Source: Hirsutella rhossiliensis (lineage: Eukaryota > Ascomycota > Sordariomycetes > Hypocreales > Ophiocordycipitaceae). From it: a DNA stretch of 64,000 bases. How positions within the stretch are numbered: the stretch's first letter is position 1; the number at the start of each line of letters is the position of its first letter. A program made the translations under genes and the position numbers. The DNA lies in assembly GCF_020360975.1 (NCBI RefSeq), contig NW_025408671.1, forward strand, positions 5,828,001-5,892,000, given 5' to 3'. Below the pieces are notes generated by a model, which worked only from the letters and a program-made list of their open reading frames with translations, had not been told where the DNA came from and did not search any database. Shown in pieces: positions 32,542 to 43,544 of the stretch.

Positions 32542-34306
32542 AGTGACGATAACGACTTGCAGGAAAGCTTTGCTGAAAAGAGGTTGCCCTGGAAAGGAGG
32601 AGTAGACACGGTCCCTTCGCCCGCAGCAAGCTCAGGTTCATGCAATGCCCCCGGGAGAGCGACCTGGCGCGCGCGTCTTGGAGCGTGGCTGGCGGCGAGG
32701 GACGGGTCTAGTTGGGCCACGGCGTTTCGGCCATCCCAGCTCTTCTGCGGCCAGGTAGGCGGGAGCTTCGTGACTCTGACTCCAGACGACAGGAGACGGA
32801 ACCCACGCGTGGACGCTCCTTGTACCTGGCTGGAGTCGAGTCAGACGCCTCGGGCCAACCACTTCGGGCCAACGAGGTATTTCCGCATGATGAGTGGCTT
32901 ATTTTCTGCCATGTGTTGGCACCCGACTTGCCCATAGGATGGATGGATGCTTGGGTCCCCAAAGGTCGACCAACTTAGGTAGGCTTCGGCCGTCTTTGAC
33001 TCGCACCCGCCGTGAGGGAGCTTCCTTATAGCTACATGTTAACCGAGGCTGAACTCGGAATGCCCAACTAGACCATAGTGGGAGAAGACGAACGGAAGCG
33101 GAGTAGACTCGGGTTCAGAGTATTCATCGCCGACTTGAAGACCGGGAGGCCGCGATTTGTACAATCCAGGAAACATTGGGTCAACACAGCGGGGGCCAAC
33201 GATACCTGTATGTAAACTTAGTCCACGTCTCTCTATATACCCTGAGGAACCCTTCCCTCGGCGCCTTGGCGCCCATTGGACGACGATGGACTGACATGAT
33301 GTTCCTGAACATAATTGCTTTGGCTGCCACATCATGTACTCCCTTTGCTATAGGAGTCGCTAGGGTATGAATGCGTCTCACGTTATTGATTTGGCGTTCT
33401 CCCCTGGTCCATCTATTTCTCACAAGCGACCTCCCGCGCTCAGGATGAAGGTTGAAGTGGGACCGGGTTGATTGACGCGCTCCTCCGAAACCCCTCGAGT
33501 GTTTCATCTCCATCTAGGATACGATTTAGGATGGATATATAATTATACATACATACAGCCCTAATAGGCGGGCAGTCGGCCCCTCGCATTAGTCTGCCTT
33601 GGACAAAAGCGGAGAGGCAGTGTTCATCTTGTATGGGTGCCCGCTTTGCCGCGCTTTCGTTTCGCCTCAGCGCAACAAACAGAGGAAATTGGCCTCCCAC
33701 TCACTCGGCCCTGTGCTAGTTGCCCAACACCCCATTTTTACACATAGGGACAATGCCGACGTGACAAGGTGCTCTGCTGGAGACGCGGCTTCATGCGAAT
33801 TCCTTGCATTTGCATTAATCACTCAGCGCCAATCAAGTCAAGGAAGGGGCGAGACGATCGACAGGAGCCGCCCACAGGATTAATTCCCAGATTGTCCATT
33901 CTGGCCCCTTGGAGCCACTTGTAGAATATTTCAGTTGGTACCGGTTGCTCCTGACGCCTTGAGTTGTGATGAATGACAGTTTATGCGCCGGAACAAATGT
34001 CGAGCTCATCGAGGAGCAGCCCGGCTCCACGACATCCACAGAGTCCTTGATAGCCTTGACCTATAAACAATCCTAGACCTGAAACAGTAGGGCTTCGCTG
34101 AACCTGACAAGCAGGCATGATCGAATTACTGCCACCTTAAAGTGCTGCTAGTCACGCTGTTATGCGAGACGGCCGTTTATGCCGAGTGTTTAGCCAAGCC
34201 GTCCCTCACACGCTTAAGCCCCTTATGAACCTGGCTTGGCTTGCCTAGCTCGGCTTACTCGAGTCTCACTGCCAACATTTCCGAGGAGCCCGAGCCCTTG
34301 CTCGCC
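32542..34306. other. 1.8-kb intergenic region
   Basis: Normal composition with scattered short ORFs. The first 180 bp may belong to the 5' part of the hypothetical gene, because two minus-strand frames are open there. The rest shows no recognisable gene. It ends at the target duplication of the LINE insertion. Confidence 0.45.
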
Positions 34307-34317
34307 GCGAAATCGGG
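34307..34317. repeat. Target site duplication of the LINE (left copy)
   Basis: gcgaaatcggg, identical to 35,454-35,464, directly abutting the T-run end of the minus-strand LINE. Confidence 0.85.
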
Positions 34318-35453
34318 CATTTTTTTTATATCATTACTCGCATGCAGCCTCTAGGGCCATGGCGAGGCTAGTAGGGGCCTAGGCCCCTATTAGCAGTCCT
34401 AGCTAGCTATAGAGCCCGGGGGCTTACAACCAATTAGGGAAAGGGTAGCTATAAAGGCGATAACAAAGGAAAGGTCAGTCTGGTTCCTCCCGCGCGGTGA
34501 TTTCCCCCCCTAAGGGCCCTAGGGCCCCTAGGTTACTCCTTTTCGAGCTACTTAGCTGTCCCTATCTCTATTTTAGCTAAGAAGGTTAGAAGGGATTCCC
34601 TTCCTTCCTTAGAGCTATAGAGAATAGGTAGGCTATAGGCCCCCTTCCGTCTCTTAGAGGTCCGGTAAAGGACCTCTCTTTCCCTCCTATAGTTCGGGCA
34701 CCTTAGGATAAGGTGCCTAGCCGTATGCCTTCCTTAGCCGTAGCGGTAGTCGTCTCGGTCTACCTTATTAGTCCTTTTTAGGAAGGAAAATAGGAAACCG
34801 GCCCTAAAGAGGAGCTAGTAGAAAGCCGAGAGGGTCGGCCTAGGCCTCCCTATAAGGTCCTTTTCTAGGCTAAGGGCTAGGCGGGGGGTCTTTTAAATAG
34901 ACGTATAGTGCTTACCTAAGCCCTTAGCCTTAGGGCCTTTAGCTGCCTTAGTAGCCTAGAGTCCCTTTTAATAGTCCTTAGTAGCTTACTAGACCTTTCT
35001 TTATAAGTTACTAATAGAGACTAAGGGGGTCCCTTAGGTAGGGGCCCCTAAGCCTCTTTTAGCTAGCTAGTTAGCTAGCTCGTTACTAAGATTCCTAGGT
35101 AGCTAGGGCACTAGTATAGCTATATATTATAAAAGGCTCCTAAGCTAGATAGGAGCCCTTTAATACGTATAGCTAGGTCCGAGAAACCTAAAACCTTCTT
35201 TATAGCGGCTTAGCTATCTATAAAGATATAGGTATCTATAAGGGGGTTAAGGGGGCTAAGCTTTAAGGGCCGAGGCCTCTTAGCTAGGTCCTCTAAGACC
35301 CTTAGTATCGCGAATAGCTCTACGTTAGCTACTTCGATCGAGGGCCCTAGGTTCTCGTAGTACGCCTTAATAGGCCTATTTTCTAGGCCTATTTCGCAGA
35401 AGGAGCAAGCGTTAGTCTCTATAGGGGACCCCTTAGGGCACCCCTTAGAGCCG
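34318..35453 (-). mobile_element. 5'-truncated LINE (Tad-like non-LTR retrotransposon), RNase H to poly(A)
   Basis: Minus-strand translation starts within an RNase H domain (GSKGCPKGSPIETNACSF, then NVELFAILRVLEDLAKRP) and runs on to a 3' UTR ending in an A-run (T-run at 34,320-34,327). The whole segment aligns with 51,671-52,806 on the plus strand. It is bounded by a perfect 11-bp direct duplication, the signature of target-primed reverse transcription with 5' truncation. RIP damage is uneven. The RNase H part is poor in CpA/TpG, but the 3'-terminal 240 bp (34,318 to about 34,560) keeps many CA/TG, unlike the matching part of the other copy. Confidence 0.88.
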
Positions 35454-35464
35454 GCGAAATCGGG
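35454..35464. repeat. Target site duplication of the LINE (right copy)
   Basis: gcgaaatcggg, identical to 34,307-34,317, at the 5'-truncated end of the LINE. Confidence 0.85.
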
Positions 35465-36104
35465 TATTGTCTTGCGCCACGGATCCTTTAGTCGCCATCG
35501 AACCATGTTGCTGCTCTTATTTTCATATCTTTTTAATTTAAAGTTTTTTTAATTGTGGCTCTCTTCATGCTGACTTGATTGTCTGCCCTGATTGTGGCTC
35601 AATAAGTGCCACTTGAACGAGTCAATATCCCCCTTATCCAGACTCTGCCGTGGGCAGGGTCGCAGATAACAGCCTCCTACTACGCGAGGGTTTGCAAAGC
35701 GACCAAGTCCTTCATGAGTGCGAGACGTGGTAACCAAGCTCTGAAATGACCTAGAACGGCCGTCAACGTCGAAGACCGGCTGGTGTCGACGAGGCAAGGA
35801 AAAACATTGCAACCACTAGTTTGAGCTCACGAACCACGCCGAATATTGAACCAACCAACAAACATCTGAGAGACGTTCGTCGGCGTTCTATACAACTCAC
35901 AATAAAAGTAGGCACTCTTCTGTCTTTGTAACTTGTTAACTCAACAGGTAGACGCGCTCGCCTTGGGACTCGGTGCACAGACCCGCTACATGTGTAGCTG
36001 CTTCCAGCAGAAGACATCTAGGCCTTTCCATTGCCCTTTGACGTTTCTACCATGCCAGTCTCAGGTTTTGACTTCCGAGGGGCTTTGTCTTGCTCCAAGT
36101 ACAC
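35465..36104. other. Intergenic spacer
   Basis: About 640 bp of normal composition between the LINE insertion and the pseudogene. Short ORFs only; nothing recognised. Confidence 0.5.
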
Positions 36105-37470
36105 TCAAAAGTTGGCCCTTGACGCCCCGGCCTCCGCGATGAGGGCAGAACAATTCCTACAAGGTCCGGCAAGGTTATTCCACATCACCCCATCTGCGTA
36201 CTTGTCATACGCACTCAAATCGGGACTCTCCATGAACCTTCTCATCAGAGCCAGACCATACAACTCGCTGTTTTTGGTCTTGTCCCTGGCATGCTGTCAG
36301 TCGCTAGTAACATCAGAGGCGGAGAGGGTGGCCGGCCAAGAGTACATACCTGAAAACTTTCACCGTGAATGGATACGTTTCGGCGCAATTTCCGTACGGG
36401 ACTTTTGAACCGCCTGCTACCGTCTGCTCAGGAGCCGTCTTGTTCCTGAAGGCATCCTGCTCAAACAGCTTCATCTGCAGGGCCTCGAAACATCATACGG
36501 AATCGAAGGTTCTGCACGTGTTCCCTCCAGGCGCCGACAAATTTGGGAATAAACCTATCCCCACCTGTTGAGGCACCAAGAAAGAACCACTTCTGCGGGG
36601 TCTTGCCGCCCTCGGAATGCCACGTGCACTGGAACATAAAGGGCCAGTCTCCGGCCTCGGGGAGAAAGCAGTTGTTCTTGTTGGCGGCCTGAGGCGCGGC
36701 TCCCAAGAGGCTGAGGAAGAGGCCTCACAGGTCGTACGAATTCCACCAAGGGACCTGTCTTTCTATGCCGCCAGGACCAAGGTGGACAATGGGCCACCCA
36801 TGAAGCCGGAACCAGGACTTTTTCAACTCCTTGCCGGTACCCCATCCCGGGTTGACGGGGCGTTGGAAGTGAGAGTCGGTCTTGAGTCTGGGATCGCGAA
36901 AGTGTGCGCCGTTAGGAAGGCTACGCGATAGCTGTCAGCCGCCCATCATGCCTAGGCCGTCGCTACTCAAAGTTGGAGTAGTACGAGGCGTCTTATCAGG
37001 TACGCACGCGAGAGGCCTGAGCTTGGCAAAAGTGTCCTTGAGCAACGGCTGGACTTTGGGGTCCTTTGCTCGGTGACCGCCAGTCTTTCCATTCGAGACG
37101 TCTTCCATCCGTTGGTAGATCTGCTGGAGGATCAGCTCTTATTATTGCAAGATGACATATGTCAGGTGCATTGTGTTTGCAGCTTCCACAATTCCTCGAT
37201 GCCTACTTTATTGATGTCCCGGGTGAAGGCATTGCGGAACCACTCATCGCCTGGTTTGGAGCCGAATACAGGGAGAAGGACAACAGCTGGCTGCGGCATT
37301 TCGATGTGTGTCTTCAACGTTGGAATGCTCCGGTTTGGTAGGGCCAAGGAGACTTTGGTAGGTATGATGGCAACTTGGAAACGTAATATGTCCAGTGGCA
37401 GAGCATCGAGTCGTTCGCCGCCAGAAATCAAGAGAAGAAAGGTCCACGTTGTTGAACCCGGGGGCTGTTC
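36105..37470 (-). pseudogene. Broken multi-exon gene with deaminase-like CAE and PCxxC motifs
   Basis: The minus strand shows coding pieces in changing frames. From upstream these are VFGSKPGDEWFRNAFTRDIN, ANTMHLTYVILQ followed by two TAA, then ELILQQIYQRMEDVSNG, WFRLHGWPIVHLGPGG, WPFMFQCTWHSEGGKTPQKW and FEQDAFRNKTAPEQTVAGG. GNCAETYPF follows at 36,376-36,393. After a 64-nt intron (GTATGT at 36,349, AG at 36,286) the frame resumes at DKTKNSELYG, reaches GPCRNC (36,150-36,167) and stops at 36,105. A CAE motif with a downstream PCxxC is the zinc-binding pattern of cytidine-deaminase-fold proteins, so a deaminase-like domain is inferred. At least two frame changes (near 37,190 and 36,490) and the double TAA argue for a pseudogene. 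Exact breakpoints, and possible extra introns near 36,710 and 36,990, are unresolved. Confidence 0.6.
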
Positions 37471-37919
37471 CGACCCCTAATTCTAAGGATAGAGCGAATG
37501 ACGTAAATCCTATTTCGTATAATCAGCTGTACTTCGTATCAGTGTGTCACTTGTAAGGTAATGAAACCCCCGCCTCGTCTGGTCGAAGCACGTGCTGAGC
37601 GTCTGTAGTTAAATTCAGTGACTGCATCATCTCATAGCCCGTCCCACGTCCCTGACTTGTTCACAACACATCCACCCACAGCTCACTGCCTCGGCCGGGC
37701 AACACTTGGCACTCACCAAAACATTTTCAGCCTGTTGCGTAACTCCCAGCTGCCAAAGCGAACAGATATGGTGAGCTGTCACATGTCCACTCAACTGTCT
37801 TGAATTTCTTCTATTTTCCTTCTCTCTCTCGTCGCCTGATTGACGCCACGCTGCTAAACACCTCCCAGCCCCTCCGTGTTACCGACCCGCCTGAGGACTG
37901 AACCGTCGATAAGGTCGAC
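37471..37919. other. Upstream region of the small ORF
   Basis: Contains a plausible intron from about 37,771 (GTGAGC) to about 37,868 (CTCCCAG) with a GCTAAAC branch-like site. This suggests a transcribed, spliced leader before the ORF at 37,920. Confidence 0.4.
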
Positions 37920-38225
37920 ATGGACGTTGATTTCTACTGGGGAACCAATGGCGATGGCACCGAGGATACGAAGAGCGTCGGTCTTACGGATCCGCATCCG
38001 CTCATGATTAAGAGCCGTCATGCCGCTGCTGACGCATACGTGTTCATGGCATCCGGGGGCAGGTGCTACCTCTGGAACATGGCGACGGGTGACGTGTTCC
38101 AGTACGTCAAGCCCGCAGACTCGATAGCATCCTGGCCGGATGAAGAAGCCTGGGGGAAGGGGGCGGGTGGAGACAGCGTTGCTGGAGCCGGTTTCCTAGG
38201 CGGCTCCTGGTTCGATGAAGGGTGA
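37920..38225 (+). CDS. Small hypothetical protein
   Basis: A 101-codon ORF in good start context (gtcgacATGgac). The protein is acidic and has a readable core (AYVFMASGGRCYLWNMATGD, VFQYVKPADS) that looks like a short beta-rich segment, then a Gly-rich tail. No signal peptide or membrane segment. I do not recognise the family. Just upstream are convincing intron signals, which favours a transcribed gene. It could also be a fragment of a larger gene. Confidence 0.45.
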   Translation: MDVDFYWGTNGDGTEDTKSVGLTDPHPLMIKSRHAAADAYVFMASGGRCYLWNMATGDVFQYVKPADSIASWPDEEAWGKGAGGDSVAGAGFLGGSWFDEG

Positions 38226-39312
38226 AGATTGGCGAGTACTGGGGTAGAGCGGCGGGGAGCTGCTGTAACAAACATGCGCAAGGTGCAGATGCAGATCGCT
38301 CTTCACACGAGGCAGCTGTACATGTAGTCGCATTAAGCGCAATGGTGACGCAACGTCAAACCAAGCTGGAGTTACACTCGCTCCCATAGGCTGTTTGTGT
38401 CATGTCCACGGAGAGGTTATCGGTCCCCTCCAAGTCGTGGGACTGTCAGAGGGAACACACGCATTGTCCAACATGCTGTGGCCGGGGGCTGCTTGGCACT
38501 GTTATCAACCACGTCAATTTCATGACGGTATATCTGCTGCTGCTGCATTGCCGTCTTGCCGCAGCACTGATAATGCAGCCCGACCTGGTCGAAAGCCGGG
38601 TTCAATACACGTTGAGGGATTGGAGCTTGTGCGCCGTGTAGAACGCTGTACGACATGTTACCATCCAGCTTCTGTATGGCGTCCTGTAGTCTTCTCACCC
38701 AAACCTGCCAGATGCATGGCCAAGGTTGCACAGAGCTGGCCGAGGTTCTCGGAACAGCCTGCAGCGCCTATTGGTTTATACCAGTGGCACGAGTGCGCGC
38801 GAGATGTGAAACGCGACGGGAATCAGATGCAAGGAAGGAGTTACCGTCTCGTATAGAAAGCATTGAGAGTGTGGACGCGACGAAACATGGCCGTGTGCAT
38901 ATGCACAGCATCGAAGATCAGGATGAAGTATCTTCATCTAGGCGGAGAGGTAGAGGCAGTTGAGTTCTGACACGGGAAAAACACGTTTACCACTTATAAT
39001 ATTATAGACGATTCACGCCCTATTGAATAGGGAGCGTATGTTAGGGAAGTAGCTCTGATGCGTTGTTGTTGTTGTTACCAGAGGCTTTGAGTATGGCCAT
39101 TTCGTATGTGTACATGAGCTGGCAATAAAATTTGCTACATAGAGCTATGTGGCTTATTGAATGCGACCAACATTGAACATTTGATAGAACGAGCTATAAA
39201 ACCACTAACAATGGCCGATGTCTCCAGCCCCTAGGTTTTGACAGAGACAGTACGCCCTGGCTGACAAGTCATGGATACTTTGGGTTCACCACTTTAACAA
39301 ACGTGTCTGGAT
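38226..39312. other. Intergenic region
   Basis: About 1.1 kb with no convincing coding segment. ORFs of 70-150 codons on both strands overlap each other and lack recognisable features. A short CA/TG-rich stretch (gttgttgttgttac) is at about 39,063. Confidence 0.5.
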
Positions 39313-42300
39313 TTAAGTGATTCTGCGAGTGTTTACCGTCCCCATGGGCTGGTCGGGATTCCGGCAATGGTCCGCCCATGACTGGACTCGAAACTCTTGA
39401 TCGCGCTTACTGGGCTCGTTGATGCTTGCCAGTCCAAGCAGGAAGCTCAACTCCCGGACTGCGGTCACGTTGACCCAGCCCTTTGCGGCACGTGGAAGAA
39501 ACCGCAGGCGGAGCAGGTTCCGGCCGTTGCCGTCGACAACATTTGTAGGCAGGACGTTGAAGCGCAGGTTGATCAGCATGTGCGTTTCGGGGCCCGCGTA
39601 GTTTCGCATCAGAAAGGGGCGTGGGCCGTAGGCGCTGTTACCCAGCTCGATCTGTATGGCTACCTCCATCAGCAAGTACTGATTGACCTCGCTCTGCCTC
39701 AAGACGACCGAGAAGATGAGGTCCTGGGCTATATTTGATATTTTCAGCGTGATATGGTCCCCACTGCCGATTTCGTTGCTGCCAACACGCACGAGGTACC
39801 TGGGAGACGAGGCCGGCTCCGACCCCTGAGGCTGGAGGTCGGAATCGTCCTGGACGCTTGCGCTTGTCGTGCCTCTGGAAACGATAACTTCGGGAGTGTC
39901 GAGGGCGGCTTCGGTGCAGGCTGGAAGTGCGCGCACGTGAGGAGTAAGATGGCTTGAAATGGCTGTCTGGGTTGGACTGTAGTTTTCATGACGCTGGAAT
40001 GTTGCCTTCTCAACATCCTCGTCGTCCGTCTTGCCTTGGGCTGGGGCGGAAGGAGTGCGACCATCGCCCTCACGTTCAGCAGCGGCGATGTCTCTTGACA
40101 CGAGCTGTGCGCAACAGCCTCAGTGTCCTGATTTCAGGGGTGCTGCTTACACCACCACCAGGTCGCCCCAGGCTAGTGAGGCTGCTCGAGGTTGGTGCAT
40201 GGGCCTGGAGATCGATGGTGAGGTTATATATGGGATCGTTGAGCTGCATGCCACATAGTGCCGACGTGGTAGCATCGCCGTCAAAGTACGGCACGCCGTC
40301 ATCATAGCTTCCCATTTTGTCTTGCAACACCTTGAGCTGGACGTCGGCAAAGCGAGGCAGCCGCAGCATGCGTAGGTCGTTGAGTCCCTCGCCGGGCTGG
40401 GAGTCCCATATGAAGATGTTGTCCGACGATCCGTCGCCCTTGGGATGGTAAATGACTTGCTCGAGGGCGTCGTGCCTGTCCTTGTCCTTCTCCCGGGTTG
40501 TCTGGTCGACTGTATAGTGCCGCCGGATGTCGACCTTGACCTCCGTGGTGTCGAGTCCCCGAGCGACGGCAAAACGCTGTTGGTGAGACGGCTGTGTCAA
40601 GACGAGACTAGCAAATTGGGAAGACCCAGGCACACGATCCATAAAGGCCATCATGACGCCGTCGGTCACAATGTCGTGGCGCAGCAACGGAGCACCGGCC
40701 GGAGGATCCTCACCGGCGCTACGAAGGGCGGAGTCATCGGCCAAAACCTCGACTCGTAGGTCCGGAAATATGGTGACGAGATCGGAGCGTAGGTAGAAGC
40801 CGTAGGCAGGGACCTAGACGCGGTGATTCTGTCCCTCGAGCGTATAGTTGATGTAGTCATTGAATGCCTTCTTAATGGCTACGCGGTCCTCGTCAGTGCC
40901 AAAGTGGTTGCCCAGAGATAGTACCACGTCGAGGAGGGCGTCCACCTAGTTGTGGTCGATGCGGAAGAAGCGCAGGGTCTCGGGCTCTAGATATGTCGGG
41001 TCCGCAATAAGGCAGTGCGCTGGAACGCCAGCGGGAAACATACGATCGACGAGCTAGGATAAGATAATCATCCAGTCTATAGACTGCGGGTCGTTTGTTT
41101 CGTCGTACACATCACCAGACGTGCTCTGAGTAAGCGAGCGAACAGCCTTAAGAGCGGCGTCTGGGTACTTTTCCTAGATTCCCGGCGAATCAAAAGACAA
41201 GTTTGGCAGCTCATCGCGGCCAAGTTTCAAGCGGAACCATCGCCTCTTGGCCTCTAGGGGTAAAACGGGGTTCGCCTGGCCCTGGTGGAGGACCGCGACC
41301 ACGGTTATCAAGGTGAATGTTCGCGAGATTATTGACTATGCCGCTGAGGTCGCCGAGCAGCTCTCCCCTGGTGCGAAAGGCCATATCATCAATGTCCATA
41401 AGTGTCTGCAGCTTGGCCGAGTCGGAGGCGGGCCGGTGTATGGCGCTCCTCAGGCGGCCCAGCGCGGCGGTAAAGGCTTCGTCGCCCAGGGCCATAGTGC
41501 GACCGACCTGCCACGCGACCAAGTACGTCACGTCCATTATGCCCAGTTACCTATCTAGGATCTACAGGTCGACGCTCGAGTTAGAGCAGCTCGTCAGGTT
41601 CTCAAGCGGCGGCACATACGTAGGTATAAAGGGGCCTCGGTAGAGCGCAATAGTAGCTTCGCCAGTCTACGTGCGATACTTAACGATTATGTAGCCATCG
41701 TCGAGGCGGCGGGCAACGAGCTGCTTCATCTTGTCGCCCGACGTCAGCAAAGGGGCGACAATGGCCTCTGGGGCTCGTAGCACGTTCAGAGTGCGGCCCA
41801 GTTGCTCAAAGGCGTCTAGAACGTTGAGCGTATTAGGCGGCAAGACGGTGTAGTTCTAGCTATGCAGCGAGCAGAGCGCGACGTAACGTTGGCCCTTGCT
41901 CGCGTCCGGGAACTTACCTATGGCCTCGACGCCCTCGATAGATACTAGATAAGCGCACAAGGTTATCGGTGTAACGTTATCCAACGGGCCTAACCGGTTA
42001 GCGACGACGATGCTAAAGACGGCAGTGTCTTCGACGCCTGCGAGCGCCATACCGGAGCCGTTAATCTTGCGGATGTAAGACAGATACTGGTATTGCCCCG
42101 TGTCTGGCCCGCTGCTGACCCTATAACCGGCTTTATCGAAGACGGAGAAGAGGCTAGTGAACAGGTCCGACTGGACAAAAATGAAGTCTCCGCGGCTATC
42201 CCTCATGCTCTCCGGCCCCAGGTTCTACGTCACGGGCGTAACGACATCGGATGCCAGTTTCCACAAGTCAACGATGCTCATATTTACCGTAATAGTTAGC

Positions 42301-42405
42301 GACTGCTTAACCGGCTTAATAACGCCGTTGCTCGTGCTTCGGAAAATGCTCGCTGCCCCGTCAAGGGCCTCGGGTGGCAGCCGGAGCTCATCCTAGGAGA
42401 AGGAC
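39313..42405 (-). pseudogene. Large gene of unknown family, upstream two-thirds destroyed by RIP
   Basis: A long minus-strand frame reads from about 42,405 to 39,313. Ten in-frame stops interrupt it. TAG codons lie at 42,393, 42,225, 41,856, 41,667, 41,562, 41,174, 41,054, 40,946 and 40,814, and a TAA at 41,547 (lowest base given). All nine TAGs sit where Trp fits (SLHS*NYTVLPPN, DHN*VDALLDVV, NHRV*VPAYGF), that is TGG to TAG, CpA to TpA on the plus strand. There is one frame change near 41,290. Downstream of 40,814 the frame is clean (GVMMAFMDRVPGSSQFASLV). A 46-nt intron (GTAAGC at 40,150, CAG ending 40,105) leads to a final exon 40,104-39,313 ending NTRRIT. Motifs such as YLVAWQVGRTMALGDEAFTA and RDSRGDFIFVQSDLFTSLF suggest a large conserved soluble protein. 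I cannot name the family. The N-terminus is lost in the repeat block. Confidence 0.75.
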
Positions 42406-43334
42406 AAAATAGCGAGTCATCCCTTTGAGTGCCGAGGGACCGCACCCATGTCACGAGCCCCACAATACGTAGCTATATATAAGATACGCATTTAGGGGCT
42501 AGCAGTATTAGCAAAACCTTCGACAGCTAATTTTCCTAGTAACGCATTTAAATTAAGCTTAATAACTTCGTAATAAGATCTATAAACTTCGTAAGCAGCT
42601 ATTCTAGCTATAAATAGCTTCGAATATACCCTCCATATACGGCTAGACTACTATTAGCGTGAGTAGCCTATCGATAGTATTGTCTGCCCCCTATTTAACC
42701 CTAAGCTTAAACGGGGCCCCGAATTCATCCCTTTTTACGTTCCCGAGCGCGAGCTATAAGTTTAATAGCTGCTACTAACGCCGTTATTACTTTTCTAGCA
42801 ATTTCGACTTAAATCCCTAGTTAAAGAGTAGGTTAGGTATATAAATAATAGTCCTAGGCTAGGCCTAGAGGGTCTAAAGTAATAGTATTTATAAGAGAAT
42901 AGCTAGTTAAAGATATCTCTTAGAGAGATCTTTCTATAGATTATAACTCTTATTTATATAAGGTAATATAAGGAAATAAGAGTTTAAGAGTATTAAAAGG
43001 CCTCTTTAGCGGACTTAATATACTTAATATACCTTATTCTTTAATTTATATTATTTAACTAATATTATCGTCTTTAATAGTATATTTAAATTAGTAACCT
43101 AAACTTAGCTAATATCTTTTATAGGCTCCCTACGCCTTATATATAGGTTAATAAGTTAGCTAAATAAATATAGTAAGCGTTTCTTACTCTTTATTAGCTA
43201 GGTACTTATTTAGCTATAAATAAGTATATATTCCGCTATATAAGTAAGTTAAAGTAAATAGTTACTTTTAAAACTAAGCTTATACTTATAGGCTTTAAAG
43301 TATAGGTTATTATTATAAAGTAAGTAAAGGCATA
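42406..43334. other. AT-rich RIP-degraded sequence
   Basis: TpA-dominated, nearly CpA/TpG-free DNA. No motif recognised. It may include the lost upstream end of the pseudogene and transposon debris. Confidence 0.5.
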
Positions 43335-43540
43335 TATATTTAAGCTAGCCGCGTATAAAAGAGCTCTATATAGCTTATTAATATTATCCTATAAACGGCA
43401 CCTATATATACGCTTCTACTTACTCTATAATAGTATAAGCTATTAACTAATAGATTTAATAGATATCTCTTTAAAGAGGGTACCGCTTCCTTAAAGGAGT
43501 ACTCCGCCCCCTCTTAGATAGATAGGAAGTATTATATATT
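43335..43540 (+). repeat. Partial or solo LTR related to the gypsy element at 58.5 kb
   Basis: Aligns with 58,580-58,788 in the same orientation: agctagccgcgtataa, gagctctatatagcttatta, taagctattaactaatag, and the end gatagataggaagta. At 58.5 kb the same sequence immediately precedes gypsy coding sequence, so it is inferred to be LTR. Here it is not followed by gypsy internal sequence. Confidence 0.65.
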
Positions 43541-43544
43541 ACGT

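Noticed and set aside
38395..38856. 153-codon plus-strand ORF
   Set aside because: No domain or splice context and competing ORFs on both strands; treated as chance.
41247..41558. 103-codon plus-strand ORF
   Set aside because: Antisense shadow of the RIP-damaged large gene, whose minus-strand frame continues on both sides.
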